Positions 24,026-32,708 are shown, numbered from the stretch's first letter. The stretch is DNA of 34,681 nucleotides from Fundidesulfovibrio agrisoli (GCF_022808715.1 NZ_JAKZKX010000018.1:1-34681), one strand, 5' to 3'. Notes: generated by a model from the letters alone, not told the origin. Program-made: numbers and translations.

Positions 24026-26053
24026 TTAGAATTTTTCGAAATCGTCGTCGCCGTGGGTCTCCGGCCCCATGTTCAGCTCCACTCCCTTTCGGGCTGGCGC
24101 GGCCTTGCGCGCGGCCGCGCCGGGGCGCGCCGTCATGCCCATGGACGGCAGCGCCCTGGGAGCCCTGCGCTGCGCAGTGTTCTTGAGCCTGAAGAAGCCC
24201 ACCGTGGCCAGAAGCTGCTCGGCCTGGCTGGAGAGCTCCTCCGAGGTGGAGGCCATCTCCTCCGAGGCTGAGGCGTTCTGCTGGATCACCTGGTCCAGCT
24301 GCTGCACGGCCTTGTTGATCTGGTCCGCCCCGGCGTTCTGCTCCTTGGAGGCCGCCGCGATCTCCTGCACCAGCTCGGCCGTCTTCTTGATGTCGGGCAC
24401 GATGGCCCCAAGCATCTGCCCCGCCTTGTCGGCCACGGCCACGGATTCAGACGACAGCGACGATATTTCGGCCGCGGCGTGGCCCGAGCGCTCGGCCAGC
24501 TTGCGCACCTCGGCCGCGACCACCGCGAAGCCCTTGCCGTGCTCGCCCGCGCGGGCGGCCTCGATTGCGGCGTTGAGCGCCAGCAGGTTGGTCTGGCGGG
24601 CTATCTCCTCGATGATGGATATCTTCTCCGCGATCTGCTTCATGGCCCCCACGGTCTGGATCACGGCCTGGCCGCCTTCCTCGGCGTCCCTGGCGGCCTT
24701 GAGTGCCATGGCCTCGGTCTGGAGGGAGTTGTCGGCGTTCTGCTGGATGTTGGAGGCCATCTCCTCCATGGAGGAGGAGACCTCCTCCACGCTTGCGGCC
24801 TGTTCGGAAGCGCCCTGGGAGAGCGACTCCGCCGTGGCCGAAAGCTGCTGGCTGCCCGAGGCCACGTTGTTGGCCCCCTCCACCACCTCGCCCATGACCT
24901 CGCTCAGGCGCTGCACCATGGTGCGCAGGGAGTCGGCCAGCACGCCGATCTCGTCCTTCTGGTCCACGTCGAGCTCCTGGGTCATGTCGCCTTCGGCCAT
25001 CTTCTGGGCGAAGGCCACGCCCTTGACCACCGGGCCGGTGATGCCCCTGGTGATGACGATGGCCACAACCACGCCCAGCAGCAGAGCCAGGGCAAGGCCC
25101 ACGGCCATGACCGTCGACGCCGTGGAAAGGCTCTGTGAGGCGGCGGTGGTCGCATCCTGCGTGAGCTTCACGCCCTCGGCAGCCGTGGCGTTGGCCGCGG
25201 CGAGCATGGCCTCGGCGTATTGGGTGCGCTTCTTGGCCAGCTCCTCTGCCTGCTCCATGTTGCGGATGGTGACGGCGATGGTCTCCCTATAGGTTTCGAG
25301 GGCCTTTTTCAGCCCTTCCAACTGCCGAATATTCTCCTCCCGGCGGGTCATGGGGCGGAGGATGTCCAGGTTCTTCTGGATGGCATCGAAATGGCCGAAG
25401 GCTTCTTTGACGTGCTTGGGGTCCCGGCTTGCGATGGAGTTCAGGTTGGCGATGCGGATCGCCGTACCTTCGATGATGACGTCCTCCATGATGTCCAGCT
25501 TGCGCAGCCGTTCCTTGAGGATCGACGGATCAGCCTTGGCGTCGATGTCCGTGATGCCGGCGTCGCGCTGGCTGGAGTAGAAGTCGTCGGCGTTTTTGAC
25601 GAAGGCCGCGGCCGCGGCCTCCATGCTGCGCCGGTTGGCCGACTGGGCTTTATCCAGCTCGTTGGTCTGGATCGTATATTTCTTGTACTCGCCGAAAGCG
25701 GCTGCGGCTTTTTCGGTGTTCTGCTTGAGCTGGGTCAGGCCGGGATATTTCTTGGCCAGTTCCGCTGCGGCGGACAGGCCCTTTTCCACCGCGTCGAAGC
25801 CCTTGAGGCTCAACTCCCAGTAACGCGCTTCACCCGTAAGCCCGTAGCTGCGGGTGTTGAGCATGGTCTCCTGCACGGAGCGCTCGATTTCACCGGCCAC
25901 GGTCACCTGCGGGGCCACTTCAAGTGCCAGGCGGTCCGCCTGCTTGCCCACCGAGAGCATGTTCCACATGGCCATGCCGCCGAGCAGCCCGGCTATCAGT
26001 ATGAGTACGCCGAAGCCCAGGCCGATCTTCACCCCGAGTTTCAAGTTGCGCAT
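24026..26053 (-). CDS. Methyl-accepting chemotaxis protein with long helical sensor domain
   Basis: This transmembrane receptor controls CheA through the adjacent CheW. The 675 residues have membrane segments at about 9-30 and 315-335. Between them is a 284-residue helical periplasmic domain of the size of an HBM (helical bimodular) sensor, which in McpS-type receptors binds organic acids. HAMP follows (about 336-390), then the coiled-coil signalling domain with the invariant tip [20 protein letters not shown]. After about 625 a flexible Ala/Pro/Arg linker ends in DDDFEKF, reminiscent of CheR-tethering pentapeptides. The start at 26053 (AAAGGA seven bases upstream) is preferred to an in-frame one at 26098. 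Ligand unknown. Confidence 0.93.
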   Translation of the reverse strand: MRNLKLGVKIGLGFGVLILIAGLLGGMAMWNMLSVGKQADRLALEVAPQVTVAGEIERSVQETMLNTRSYGLTGEARYWELSLKGFDAVEKGLSAAAELAKKYPGLTQLKQNTEKAAAAFGEYKKYTIQTNELDKAQSANRRSMEAAAAAFVKNADDFYSSQRDAGITDIDAKADPSILKERLRKLDIMEDVIIEGTAIRIANLNSIASRDPKHVKEAFGHFDAIQKNLDILRPMTRREENIRQLEGLKKALETYRETIAVTIRNMEQAEELAKKRTQYAEAMLAAANATAAEGVKLTQDATTAASQSLSTASTVMAVGLALALLLGVVVAIVITRGITGPVVKGVAFAQKMAEGDMTQELDVDQKDEIGVLADSLRTMVQRLSEVMGEVVEGANNVASGSQQLSATAESLSQGASEQAASVEEVSSSMEEMASNIQQNADNSLQTEAMALKAARDAEEGGQAVIQTVGAMKQIAEKISIIEEIARQTNLLALNAAIEAARAGEHGKGFAVVAAEVRKLAERSGHAAAEISSLSSESVAVADKAGQMLGAIVPDIKKTAELVQEIAAASKEQNAGADQINKAVQQLDQVIQQNASASEEMASTSEELSSQAEQLLATVGFFRLKNTAQRRAPRALPSMGMTARPGAAARKAAPARKGVELNMGPETHGDDDFEKF

Positions 26054-26190
26054 AGATACATCCTTTATTGTAAAAATTCTTATATTGTGGACAGCCAAAA
26101 TAGCGCCTTGGCGTAATAAATAGTGAAAAGCCGTTCTATAGTCCAGCGGCTAAAGACCTGAAGAAACTGATGGAGGGCCGGGCCCGACGA

Positions 26191-26260
26191 AATCAGGAGG
26201 ATTCAGGCGGGATCAGACGGGATCGAGCGGATCAGGAGGCGATCAAGAGGGCTCAGGAGC
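26191..26260 (-). repeat. Seven-unit degenerate decanucleotide repeat after lpxK
   Basis: The plus strand reads about seven units near the consensus GATCAGGCGG, with a period of ten bases and one one-base slip near 26230. On the minus strand each unit is close to CCGCCTGATC. The first unit contains the TGA stop of the lpxK-like gene (26255-26253). The array fills most of the gap before the chemoreceptor gene. The remaining AT-rich part (26054-26150) probably holds the receptor's promoter. Confidence 0.75.
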
Positions 26261-27320
26261 CGTGCAGGATGTCCACCCAGGCGTTCTCCCACCAGGGTGT
26301 GAAGCGAGCGCCCGTGAGCAGGCACGGGCCGAGGACCACTTCCGGGTCCCAGGTCCAGAGGGTGCGCCCGGACACCCCGCCCAGGCGCAGGGCCGCCTCG
26401 GGGGTGGCCAGCACGTGGGGGGTCTTCATGCGGGCGGCGTCGGCGGCCAGCTGCTGCTGGTCCTGCGGGGAGAAGCGGTGCCCGTCGGGGAAGGCCACGC
26501 GCAGCCTCGGCGGCAGGCCCAGGAACTGTTGCGCGGCCTTGGCGGCCACGTCCTGGCTGGAGTGCGGGGCCACCAGCATGTAGGGCTCGCCCCCCAGGCT
26601 TTCGGCGCTCTCGCCGCCGGGGCCGCGAAGCTGCCAGATCTTGGGCCACACGGTGAACACCGGCTTGGCGAAGCGCTCCAGCCTGCGCTTGGCCAGGGGC
26701 TCGCGCAGGGGCAGCTCGTCGGGCCAGAGGTGCAGCACGAAGGCCCCGGCCCGGTTGAGCGCCGTTGCGCCCTCGCCCCAGAACCCGGCGGGCACGGCGC
26801 GGTTCCAGCCCTTGTCCAGGTCGTGGGGGCTAAGCAGCACGATGTCGCACTTGCGGCGCACGGAAAGGTCGGAGAACAGGTCGTGCAGGATGAACAGGTC
26901 CGGGTGGACGGCCTCCCAGGCGGACTTGCCCGCGCGCACGGGGTTGTCGTCGGCCAGGATGACCGCCTCGGGATGGTACTGTGAGAGCAGCCCGGCGTCG
27001 GTGCCGCACAGGGCCGGAGGCGTGCCCGGCTGCACGGAGAGGGGCATGTCGTCGGGCTCGCCGTCGCCGGGCCCGGTCAGCAGCGCCGGGGTGAGCCCCT
27101 TGGCCTTGGCCCAGCCCAGCAGCCAGGCCGAGAGCATGATCTTGCCCCTGGCCAGGGAGGAGATGGAGCCCACGCCCACCGCCGGGGCCGGGGGCGTCCA
27201 GCTGGGAGGCAGGCCTTTGCGGCGCAGGGCCTCCCTGATGCGCCCGGCAAGGGCGTTCGCCGCGCCCACGGGGGTCAGCAAAGGCCGGAGCCGTTGTTGC
27301 CAGAGAAGTATGTCCTGCAT
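26253..27320 (-). CDS. lpxK: Divergent tetraacyldisaccharide 4'-kinase (LpxK-like)
   Basis: LpxK phosphorylates the 4' position of the lipid A disaccharide at the inner membrane, the sixth step of the Raetz pathway. The 355 residues follow the LpxK layout: an N-terminal amphipathic helix and basic segment, a P-loop region, CDIVLLSPHDLDKGWNRAVPAG (its core CDIVLLSPHDLDKGW at 158-172), and a C-terminal domain with FPDGHRFSPQD. Key parts are changed. The P-loop GGTGKTP is replaced by GSISSLARGKIM (51-62), and the DDGFQH region reads HDLFSD (146-151). It may be a divergent active kinase or a dead one. The start is next to a hairpin that separates it from the Bax-inhibitor gene. Confidence 0.72.
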   Translation of the reverse strand: MQDILLWQQRLRPLLTPVGAANALAGRIREALRRKGLPPSWTPPAPAVGVGSISSLARGKIMLSAWLLGWAKAKGLTPALLTGPGDGEPDDMPLSVQPGTPPALCGTDAGLLSQYHPEAVILADDNPVRAGKSAWEAVHPDLFILHDLFSDLSVRRKCDIVLLSPHDLDKGWNRAVPAGFWGEGATALNRAGAFVLHLWPDELPLREPLAKRRLERFAKPVFTVWPKIWQLRGPGGESAESLGGEPYMLVAPHSSQDVAAKAAQQFLGLPPRLRVAFPDGHRFSPQDQQQLAADAARMKTPHVLATPEAALRLGGVSGRTLWTWDPEVVLGPCLLTGARFTPWWENAWVDILHGS

Positions 27321-27340
27321 GGGGGGATGAAGCCGGGGAG

Positions 27341-27370
27341 GCCGGGGGGCACTCTGAGGGGCCCCCCGGC
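27341..27370 (-). terminator. Hairpin between Bax-inhibitor and lpxK-like genes
   Basis: GCCGGGGGGC (27341-27350) pairs with GCCCCCCGGC (27361-27370) around ten bases. It lies 11 bases after the 27382 stop codon. There is no T-run, so it may be a pause or mRNA-stabilising stem rather than a strong terminator. Confidence 0.5.
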
Positions 27371-27381
27371 GCTTGGTCTTC

Positions 27382-28086
27382 TTAGTCGCGGTTGCCGCCG
27401 AAGAAGCGCAGCATGATGAGGAACAGGTTGATGAAGTCCAGGTAGAGGGTCAGCGCGCCCAGGATGGAGCCGCGGCGCAGGGCCGTAGCGTCGCCCATGG
27501 GGGCGGCGGCGCCCATGTCCTTGAGGCGCTGGGTGTCGTAGGCGGTGAGGCCGGTGAAGACCAGCACGCCCACGCAGTTGATGATGAAGGCCATGGCGCT
27601 GCTTTGCAGGAAGATGTTCACCAGCGACGCGATGATGATGCCGATGAGCCCCATGAACATGAAGCTGCCCAGGCTGGTCAGGTCGCGCTTGGTGACCATG
27701 CCGTACACGCTCATGGCCAGGAACATGCCCGCGCTCACGGCGAAGGCCGAGGTGATGGAGGTGGCCGTGTAGACCAGGAAGATGCTGGAGAGCGTGACGC
27801 CGTTCAGGGCGCTGTAAGCCAGGAACATGCCTGTGGCAGTGCCGGAGGCCATGCGGTTGATGCGGGCGGAGAGGCCCACGACCAGGCCCAGCTCGGCCAG
27901 GATGAGCACGATGAGCACCACGGGATTGAAGGCGATCTTGTAGACGGCGGGGCTGGACGCGACCATGACAGCGATCAGCGCGGTCAGGCCGAGGCCGGCC
28001 GCCATCCAGCCGTACACGCCGCGCATGAAGGCGTTGAGCGCCTCGGCGCGGGAGAGCGACTGTTGAGCGTTGGCGGCATTGTACAT
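27382..28086 (-). CDS. Bax inhibitor-1 / YccA family membrane protein
   Basis: This multi-pass inner membrane protein belongs to the TMBIM/BI-1 family, whose bacterial member YetJ is a pH-gated calcium leak channel and whose E. coli member YccA modulates the FtsH protease. It has 234 residues and seven hydrophobic segments. Near the C-terminus is the family's DTQRLKDMG with the conserved aspartate in TAYDTQ; the N-terminal part has FMRGVYGWMAAGL. AAGGAGC lies before the chosen ATG at 28086; an in-frame start at 28152 lacks it. No obvious operon partner. The role in this organism cannot be read from sequence. Confidence 0.9.
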   Translation of the reverse strand: MYNAANAQQSLSRAEALNAFMRGVYGWMAAGLGLTALIAVMVASSPAVYKIAFNPVVLIVLILAELGLVVGLSARINRMASGTATGMFLAYSALNGVTLSSIFLVYTATSITSAFAVSAGMFLAMSVYGMVTKRDLTSLGSFMFMGLIGIIIASLVNIFLQSSAMAFIINCVGVLVFTGLTAYDTQRLKDMGAAAPMGDATALRRGSILGALTLYLDFINLFLIMLRFFGGNRD

Positions 28087-28156
28087 GTCGAAGCTCCTTA
28101 TGTTGAATCTCGCGTTTGTGCTCCAGATAGTCCCTGTCGGGCCGGAATGCAAGGGC

Positions 28157-28690
28157 TCACCCTTTCGCCTCCCACTGCTCCAGGGCTGCCAGGGCCCTGG
28201 CCAGCTCGGTGACGTCGAAGTGCTGCACCACCACGGAATCCACCGCGCCGTCCGCCCCGAACACCGGGTACAGCACGGTCTCCATGACCAAGTCCAGGTC
28301 CTGGGCGGGCTCGTGGGTCCTGTGGGCGTTGAAGACGTAGCGCGGCATGCGCACGATGGCCCCGGCCAGGGCCTGCCGGAAGTAGCCCGGCACGCCGAGC
28401 ATGATGAGCTGGGGGTCGGTGAAAACGGAGAAGTCCTGCGGGGGATGGTCCAGGCTGGCGGCGGCCATGGCGGCCTTGTTCACGCGCAGCACATGGCCCT
28501 CCCTGTCGAACCAGATCTGCATGATGGGGCTTTCGTCGAACACGGAACGGAAGGCCTCGCACTCGGCCCGCAGCCGGGCGTGCGCCTTCTTGCGCACCGC
28601 CTCGGCGGCCTCCAGCTGCCTGAGCGCCTGGCGCAGGCGCTCGACCTCGGCCTCTAGCTCCTGCCGCGTGGGTGTCTGCCGCTCGTCCAT
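28157..28690 (-). CDS. Coiled-coil PAS-domain protein
   Basis: A small cytoplasmic sensor with no attached output domain. The 177 residues start with a charged coiled coil (about 8-50, heptad-like ELEAEVERLRQALRQLEAAE) and continue with a PAS fold (about 52-165: FDESPIMQIWFDREGHVLRV, then LVMETVLYPVFGADG and VVQHFDVTE near the end). No histidine kinase, GGDEF or HTH part follows. GGAGGT lies four bases upstream of the ATG. It begins 23 bases after acs ends and is most likely the third gene of the lytTR-acs-PAS unit. It may sense a ligand or redox state and act by protein contact; the partner is unknown. Confidence 0.82.
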   Translation of the reverse strand: MDERQTPTRQELEAEVERLRQALRQLEAAEAVRKKAHARLRAECEAFRSVFDESPIMQIWFDREGHVLRVNKAAMAAASLDHPPQDFSVFTDPQLIMLGVPGYFRQALAGAIVRMPRYVFNAHRTHEPAQDLDLVMETVLYPVFGADGAVDSVVVQHFDVTELARALAALEQWEAKG

Positions 28691-28713
28691 ACTACCTCCG
28701 GGCGTGATACGGC

Positions 28714-30642
28714 CTACTCGTCCTCCAGGCTGGAGACGTCGCCCGGGGCGGCGCCCGTCTCCTCGGCGCGCAGGAGCCTGCGCATGATCTTGCCGCTCTT
28801 GGTATGGGGCAGGCGATCGCGGAAGGCGAAGGAACGCACCGCCACGAATGGCCCCAGCTCGCGGTGGATGTGCGTGGTGAGCGACTTGATGAGCTCGTCC
28901 TCCGAGTCGAAGTCCTTGTGCCACTCCTCGGCGCGCACCACGAAGCACTTGGCGGCCTCGCCCTTGATGGGGTCGGGCACGCCGATGACGGCGGCCTCCA
29001 CCACGGCCTTGTGCGCGGTGAGCGCGGCCTCCACCTCGGCGGGGCCGATGCGGTGCCCGCCGATGTTGAGCACGTCGTCGGCGCGGCCCTGGAACCAGAA
29101 GTAGCCGTCCTCGTCCTTGCGGGCCACGTCGCCCGCGAAATAGACCCCGGGGATCTTCTCCCAGTAGGCCTTCTTGTAGCCCTCGTCGTCGTGCCAGAGG
29201 GTGCGGGCCATGGCGGGCCAAGGTTTGCGCACCACCACGAAGCCGCCCTTGTCCGGCCCGGCTGGGTTGCCGGAGCGGTCCACCACGTCAACGTCCACCC
29301 CCGGCAGGGGCCGCCCCGCGCTGCCGGGCTTCAAGAGCGAGATGGGCAGCGGCGAGACCATGAACATGCCCGTTTCGGTCTGCCACCAGGTGTCCAGCAG
29401 TGGGCACTCGCTGCGTCCGATGTACTTGTGGAACCAGACCCAGGGTTCGGGGCCGATGGGCTCGCCCACGCTGCCCAGCAGGCGCAGGGTGGAGAGGTCG
29501 TGGCGGCGCGGGTACTGCCCACCGTAGCGCATGAGCATGCGGATGAGCGTGGGCGTGGTGTAGAGGATGGTCACGCCGTAGCGGGCCACGATGTTCCAGA
29601 GCCTGTCAGCCTGCGGATAGAGCGGGTGCCCCTCGTAGAGCACCACCGTGGTTCCCGCCATGAGCGGGCCGAACACCACGTAGCTGTGCCCGGTGATCCA
29701 GCCCGGGTCGGCCGTGCAGAGGTAGAGGTCCGTGGGCTTGACGTCCATGACCCAGCGGTAGGTGGAATGCACGCCCACCATGTAGCCGCCGTGGGTGTGC
29801 ACCAGGCCCTTGGGCTTGCCCGTGGCCCCGGAGGTGTAGAGCAGGAAGAGCGGGTCCTCGGCGTCCATGACCTCGGTGGGGGCCTGGGGGCGCTCCTGGC
29901 GCAGCAGGTCCTCGTAGCGCAGGTCGCGCGGCTCCACCATGTCCAGCTCGACGCCGGCGCGGTGCACCACGATGACGGACTCGGTGCAGTCGCAGTCCTC
30001 CCCGAAGAGGGCCTCGTCCACCACGGACTTGAGGTTGATGACCCGGCCGTTGCGGTAGAAGCCGTCCGCCGTGACGATCACCTTGGGGCGGCAGCTCTCG
30101 ATGCGCTCCCGCAGGGACTTGGTGGAGTAGCCCGCGAACACGAGGGTCTGCACCGCGCCGATCTTGGCCGTGGCCAGCATGGTGATGATGGTCTCGGGCA
30201 GGGGCGGCAGGAAGATCAGGATGCGGTCGCCCTTGCCCACGCCCAGGGAGCGCAGGGCGTTGGCGAAGCGGCAGACGTCGCGGAAGAGCTCGTAATAGGT
30301 GTACTTGCGGCACTCGCCGGATTCGCCCTCCCAGATGATGGCCAGCTTGTTCTTGTTGACCGTGTGGATGTGGCGGTCCAGCGCGTTGTGCACCAGGTTG
30401 CACTTGCCGCCGGTGAACCAGCGGAAATAGGGCGGGGTGGTATCGTCGAGGACCTGCGTCCACTTCTCGAACCAGTCCAGTTCGGCGGCCTGCTCCTCCC
30501 AGAACAGGCGGTAGTCCAGGTCCGCCAGCTTCTGGGCGGCCTTGAGCTCGTTCTGGCCCATGTTGGCTTCGCGCACCACCTGGGGCAGTGGGCGGAAGAC
30601 CCGTTCTTCCCTGAGAAGGCTATCGACGAGGCCGGTTTCCAT
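28714..30642 (-). CDS. acs: Acetyl-CoA synthetase, AMP-forming
   Basis: It activates acetate to acetyl-CoA through acetyl-AMP, in the cytoplasm. The 642 residues are normal for the family. The ATP-binding loop is TSGATGKPKG (270-279; most Acs have TSGSTGKPKG). The acetate-pocket region DTWWQTETG, the hinge DVARKDEDGYFWFQGRADD (here 19 residues) and the C-terminal KSGKIMRR are intact. Lys618 in the last motif is the residue that is acetylated to silence Acs in other bacteria. AGGAG is six bases before the ATG. A LytTR regulator gene ends 48 bases upstream and a PAS gene follows 23 bases downstream, suggesting a regulated acetate-use module. Confidence 0.95.
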   Translation of the reverse strand: METGLVDSLLREERVFRPLPQVVREANMGQNELKAAQKLADLDYRLFWEEQAAELDWFEKWTQVLDDTTPPYFRWFTGGKCNLVHNALDRHIHTVNKNKLAIIWEGESGECRKYTYYELFRDVCRFANALRSLGVGKGDRILIFLPPLPETIITMLATAKIGAVQTLVFAGYSTKSLRERIESCRPKVIVTADGFYRNGRVINLKSVVDEALFGEDCDCTESVIVVHRAGVELDMVEPRDLRYEDLLRQERPQAPTEVMDAEDPLFLLYTSGATGKPKGLVHTHGGYMVGVHSTYRWVMDVKPTDLYLCTADPGWITGHSYVVFGPLMAGTTVVLYEGHPLYPQADRLWNIVARYGVTILYTTPTLIRMLMRYGGQYPRRHDLSTLRLLGSVGEPIGPEPWVWFHKYIGRSECPLLDTWWQTETGMFMVSPLPISLLKPGSAGRPLPGVDVDVVDRSGNPAGPDKGGFVVVRKPWPAMARTLWHDDEGYKKAYWEKIPGVYFAGDVARKDEDGYFWFQGRADDVLNIGGHRIGPAEVEAALTAHKAVVEAAVIGVPDPIKGEAAKCFVVRAEEWHKDFDSEDELIKSLTTHIHRELGPFVAVRSFAFRDRLPHTKSGKIMRRLLRAEETGAAPGDVSSLEDE

Positions 30643-30690
30643 ACGATGCTCCTGATGCCAGACGATACTGCGGGGCGGCCGGGGGGCGCG

Positions 30691-31563
30691 TCACAGGCCG
30701 AGAACCTGTTTCAGCTCGCCGATGCGGCGGCGGCTGATGGGCAGCTCGATGCGGGTTTTACCCTGGGTGCGCAGCATGAACTGGCCCCCGGGCAGGCTGG
30801 CGATCTCGGTGACGGCCTCCAGGTTCACGAGGAATTTGCGATGCACCCTGAAGAACCCGTGGGGCGCCAGGCGCTCCTCCAGGTTCTTCAGGCGGTAGGA
30901 GGTCAGGAACTTCTGCTGCGCGGTGTGCACGAAGGAGTAGTCCTCGTAGGCCTCCACGAAAAGTATGTGCGGGTACGGCAGGAGCAGGGTGCGCCCGTCC
31001 AGTGTGATGGGCAGCTTCTCGATGTCCACCGGCTTGCGCTTGAGGGTCAGGTCCCAGGCGTTCTTGAGGGCGGAGATGAAGGGGCCTTCCTCGTCCTCCT
31101 CGATGGGGAGCTGGAGGGTCTGCTGGTCGTCCTGGGCGCTGGCGGAGCGCTCCTCGGGCCAGGCTCCGGCGGGCTGGACCTCCTTGAAGCCGGGCGAGAG
31201 CCCGCGCAGCCGGGTGAGGGTCAGCTCCAGGCGCTGGGGCGTCACCGGCCAGATGAGGTAGTCTGCCGCGCCCAGCTCGAAGGCCTTGTAGGCCTGGGAC
31301 TCGTCCGGGGCCACGAAGACCAGGGCCGGGCGCTGGCGGCGGCCCGCCAGCATCTGGGCCAGCTCGATGCCCGAGGTGGGGCCGGGCAGGTCCGGCCCGA
31401 CGAAGAACACCCCGTAGGGGATGGCCTCCAGCATCTCCATGGCCTCGAAGGCCGTGGCCGCCTCGCCCAGCACGCGCAGGAAGTCCACCCCCGCGAGGAT
31501 CTGACGCAGCCCGGCCCGCACGGCCGGGTCGGCGTGGATGATGAGCGTTTTCACGTGCGGCAT
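30691..31563 (-). CDS. LytTR regulator with degenerate receiver domain
   Basis: A DNA-binding regulator of 290 residues: a receiver-like domain (about 1-120), an acidic linker (about 125-165) and a LytTR DNA-binding domain (about 185-290) with LFVEAYEDYSFVHT, RVHRKFLVNLEAV and ISRRRIGELK. In the receiver the expected phospho-acceptor Asp is Gly56 (VGPDLPG), the conserved Thr/Ser is Ala85 (VFVAPDE) and the conserved Lys is Trp105 (YLIWPV). It therefore cannot be activated by the standard phospho-Asp chemistry, and may bind a ligand or partner instead. No histidine kinase gene is adjacent. It is the first gene before acs on the same strand and is its likely regulator. Confidence 0.88.
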   Translation of the reverse strand: MPHVKTLIIHADPAVRAGLRQILAGVDFLRVLGEAATAFEAMEMLEAIPYGVFFVGPDLPGPTSGIELAQMLAGRRQRPALVFVAPDESQAYKAFELGAADYLIWPVTPQRLELTLTRLRGLSPGFKEVQPAGAWPEERSASAQDDQQTLQLPIEEDEEGPFISALKNAWDLTLKRKPVDIEKLPITLDGRTLLLPYPHILFVEAYEDYSFVHTAQQKFLTSYRLKNLEERLAPHGFFRVHRKFLVNLEAVTEIASLPGGQFMLRTQGKTRIELPISRRRIGELKQVLGL

Positions 31564-31707
31564 GGGCGGGGCTCCCTCATGGAAAGGTCATAGCGGCTCC
31601 GGCCCGGCGCGGCAAGGGCGGGGGGAAATCTCTTTGGTCAGCGGCGGCTTGGCCTCGGTGAACGGAAGGGCGGATCGGGAACGATATGAAAAAATTCAGA
31701 ACTATTT

Positions 31708-31729
31708 CCCCACATAGCCCTATATGGGG
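31708..31729 (+). promoter_or_regulatory. Inverted repeat upstream of the 31783 gene
   Basis: CCCCACATAG (31708-31717) and CTATATGGGG (31720-31729) form a 10-bp inverted repeat with one mismatch and a 2-base centre. It lies where the -35 region would be for a TACAAT -10 box at 31751-31756. That position suits a repressor operator. The surrounding sequence (31680-31760) is much more AT-rich than the rest of the window. Confidence 0.5.
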
Positions 31730-31782
31730 TGATTTTAATTTTCGCTTGCATACAATCCTCCTAAACATCAAGGAGGCATACC

Positions 31783-32013
31783 ATGCTTTTCAATACCCTC
31801 GGAAACTCTCTACTCGGCTCAACCTGGGATGACGATGAGTCGTCATCTCCTGGTTTCCCGTATTGGCGCCGGAACATGATCCAACATGGTGGGCAACCCC
31901 CTATCGGGCTCCCCTTAGCAACTGGCGAACCGCCTTATCCGGTCGCCCTGGGACTGACTGACCAAAACGAGTTGCAGCCGCTAGAGCCTATCCCATGGGC
32001 AGGCCTCCTCTGA
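31783..32013 (+). CDS. Small unknown protein, first gene of AT-richer island
   Basis: I do not recognise this 76-residue protein. It has an acidic serine stretch (WDDDESSSPG, 15-24), a basic patch (YWRRN) and a proline-rich C-terminal half. There is no signal peptide, membrane segment or cysteine. An excellent AAGGAGG six bases before the ATG argues that it is translated. Codon use is less GC-biased than in the neighbours. Its 3' end overlaps the next gene by 19 bases in another frame. It may be a partner of that gene, or the two may be one protein split by a frameshift; I see no clear slippery heptamer. Confidence 0.6.
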   Translation: MLFNTLGNSLLGSTWDDDESSSPGFPYWRRNMIQHGGQPPIGLPLATGEPPYPVALGLTDQNELQPLEPIPWAGLL

Positions 32014-32708
32014 CTCGTGAGCAAACATTACGAGGCTACGCAAGGTTGATGGGAGTTGATCCATCACGAATCGATCCAGTGACGATGTCGCTCAAGAGCA
32101 GCGATAGCTCCGACGGCGTCGAACAGGATAACGTGGCAAGCACTGGGCGCTCCGGCCTACTGGCAAATGTGGGTGGCCGTCCTAGGGGATGGCAGGGCTC
32201 GGTAGGGATAGTGCCGGAGAATGAACCCGGCCCCATGAACGAGCCCTACGACCCCGAGGGCGACGCCGTGCGAGGAAGGAATTGGGAATTCCTTTCTCCG
32301 GCAATGAAAGAACGGCTCCGGGAACGCCTGAAAGGCTCACCTTTTGAGAATGCGGATCTGGACTCGCTCAAGATCCATGTGGGGGAGACTCCTTGGTACA
32401 TGCCTTCGGACAAAGGCGGAATCACCTTGGAGGATCATATCTACATCGACACTTCCAGGATGAAGAACGGGTTCAGGCCGTTAGACGATGAAAATCACCT
32501 AAGCCTCTTAACTGAGGAAGTGATTCATACGGACCAGTACAAGAACGGGATGACGCGACCAGGCTATCTCTGGGAGGCAGCCAAACACGGCTACGAGCGG
32601 AATCCCTATGAAATCGCGGCCCAATCGGTTGCTTGGCCTGGGTATGAAGCTCCAGCACAGCTTGAGCGCGTGGCCCCTCCCACAAAGGAGGAATGGCAAC
32701 AACGCTAG
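31995..32708 (+). CDS. DUF4157-like protein with EExxH in place of HExxH
   Basis: The 237 residues have an N-terminal low-complexity part (about 1-95) and a C-terminal domain (about 96-212) laid out like DUF4157-type putative metallopeptidases found in toxins and contractile-injection cargo: LKIHVGETPWYMPSDKGG, DHIYID, LLTEEVIHTDQYKNGMT (171-187), YLWEAAKHGY and NPYEIAA. The zinc motif would be HELxHxxQY; here the first histidine is Glu174, so the sequence is EEVIH, with Glu175 and His178 kept. It is probably inactive or uses other chemistry. It lacks a strong ribosome site, suggesting coupling to the upstream ORF. Lower GC suggests acquisition by transfer. Secretion signal: none seen. Confidence 0.68.
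   Translation: MGRPPLTREQTLRGYARLMGVDPSRIDPVTMSLKSSDSSDGVEQDNVASTGRSGLLANVGGRPRGWQGSVGIVPENEPGPMNEPYDPEGDAVRGRNWEFLSPAMKERLRERLKGSPFENADLDSLKIHVGETPWYMPSDKGGITLEDHIYIDTSRMKNGFRPLDDENHLSLLTEEVIHTDQYKNGMTRPGYLWEAAKHGYERNPYEIAAQSVAWPGYEAPAQLERVAPPTKEEWQQR

Noticed and set aside
28804-31593. 929-residue open frame opposite acs and the LytTR gene
   Set aside because: It is antisense to two certain genes, crosses their boundary and has the composition of a GC-driven shadow frame.
31980-32020. Programmed -1 frameshift between the two island ORFs
   Set aside because: No X XXY YYZ slippery heptamer followed by a stem could be seen, so only a generic split or coupled translation is kept.
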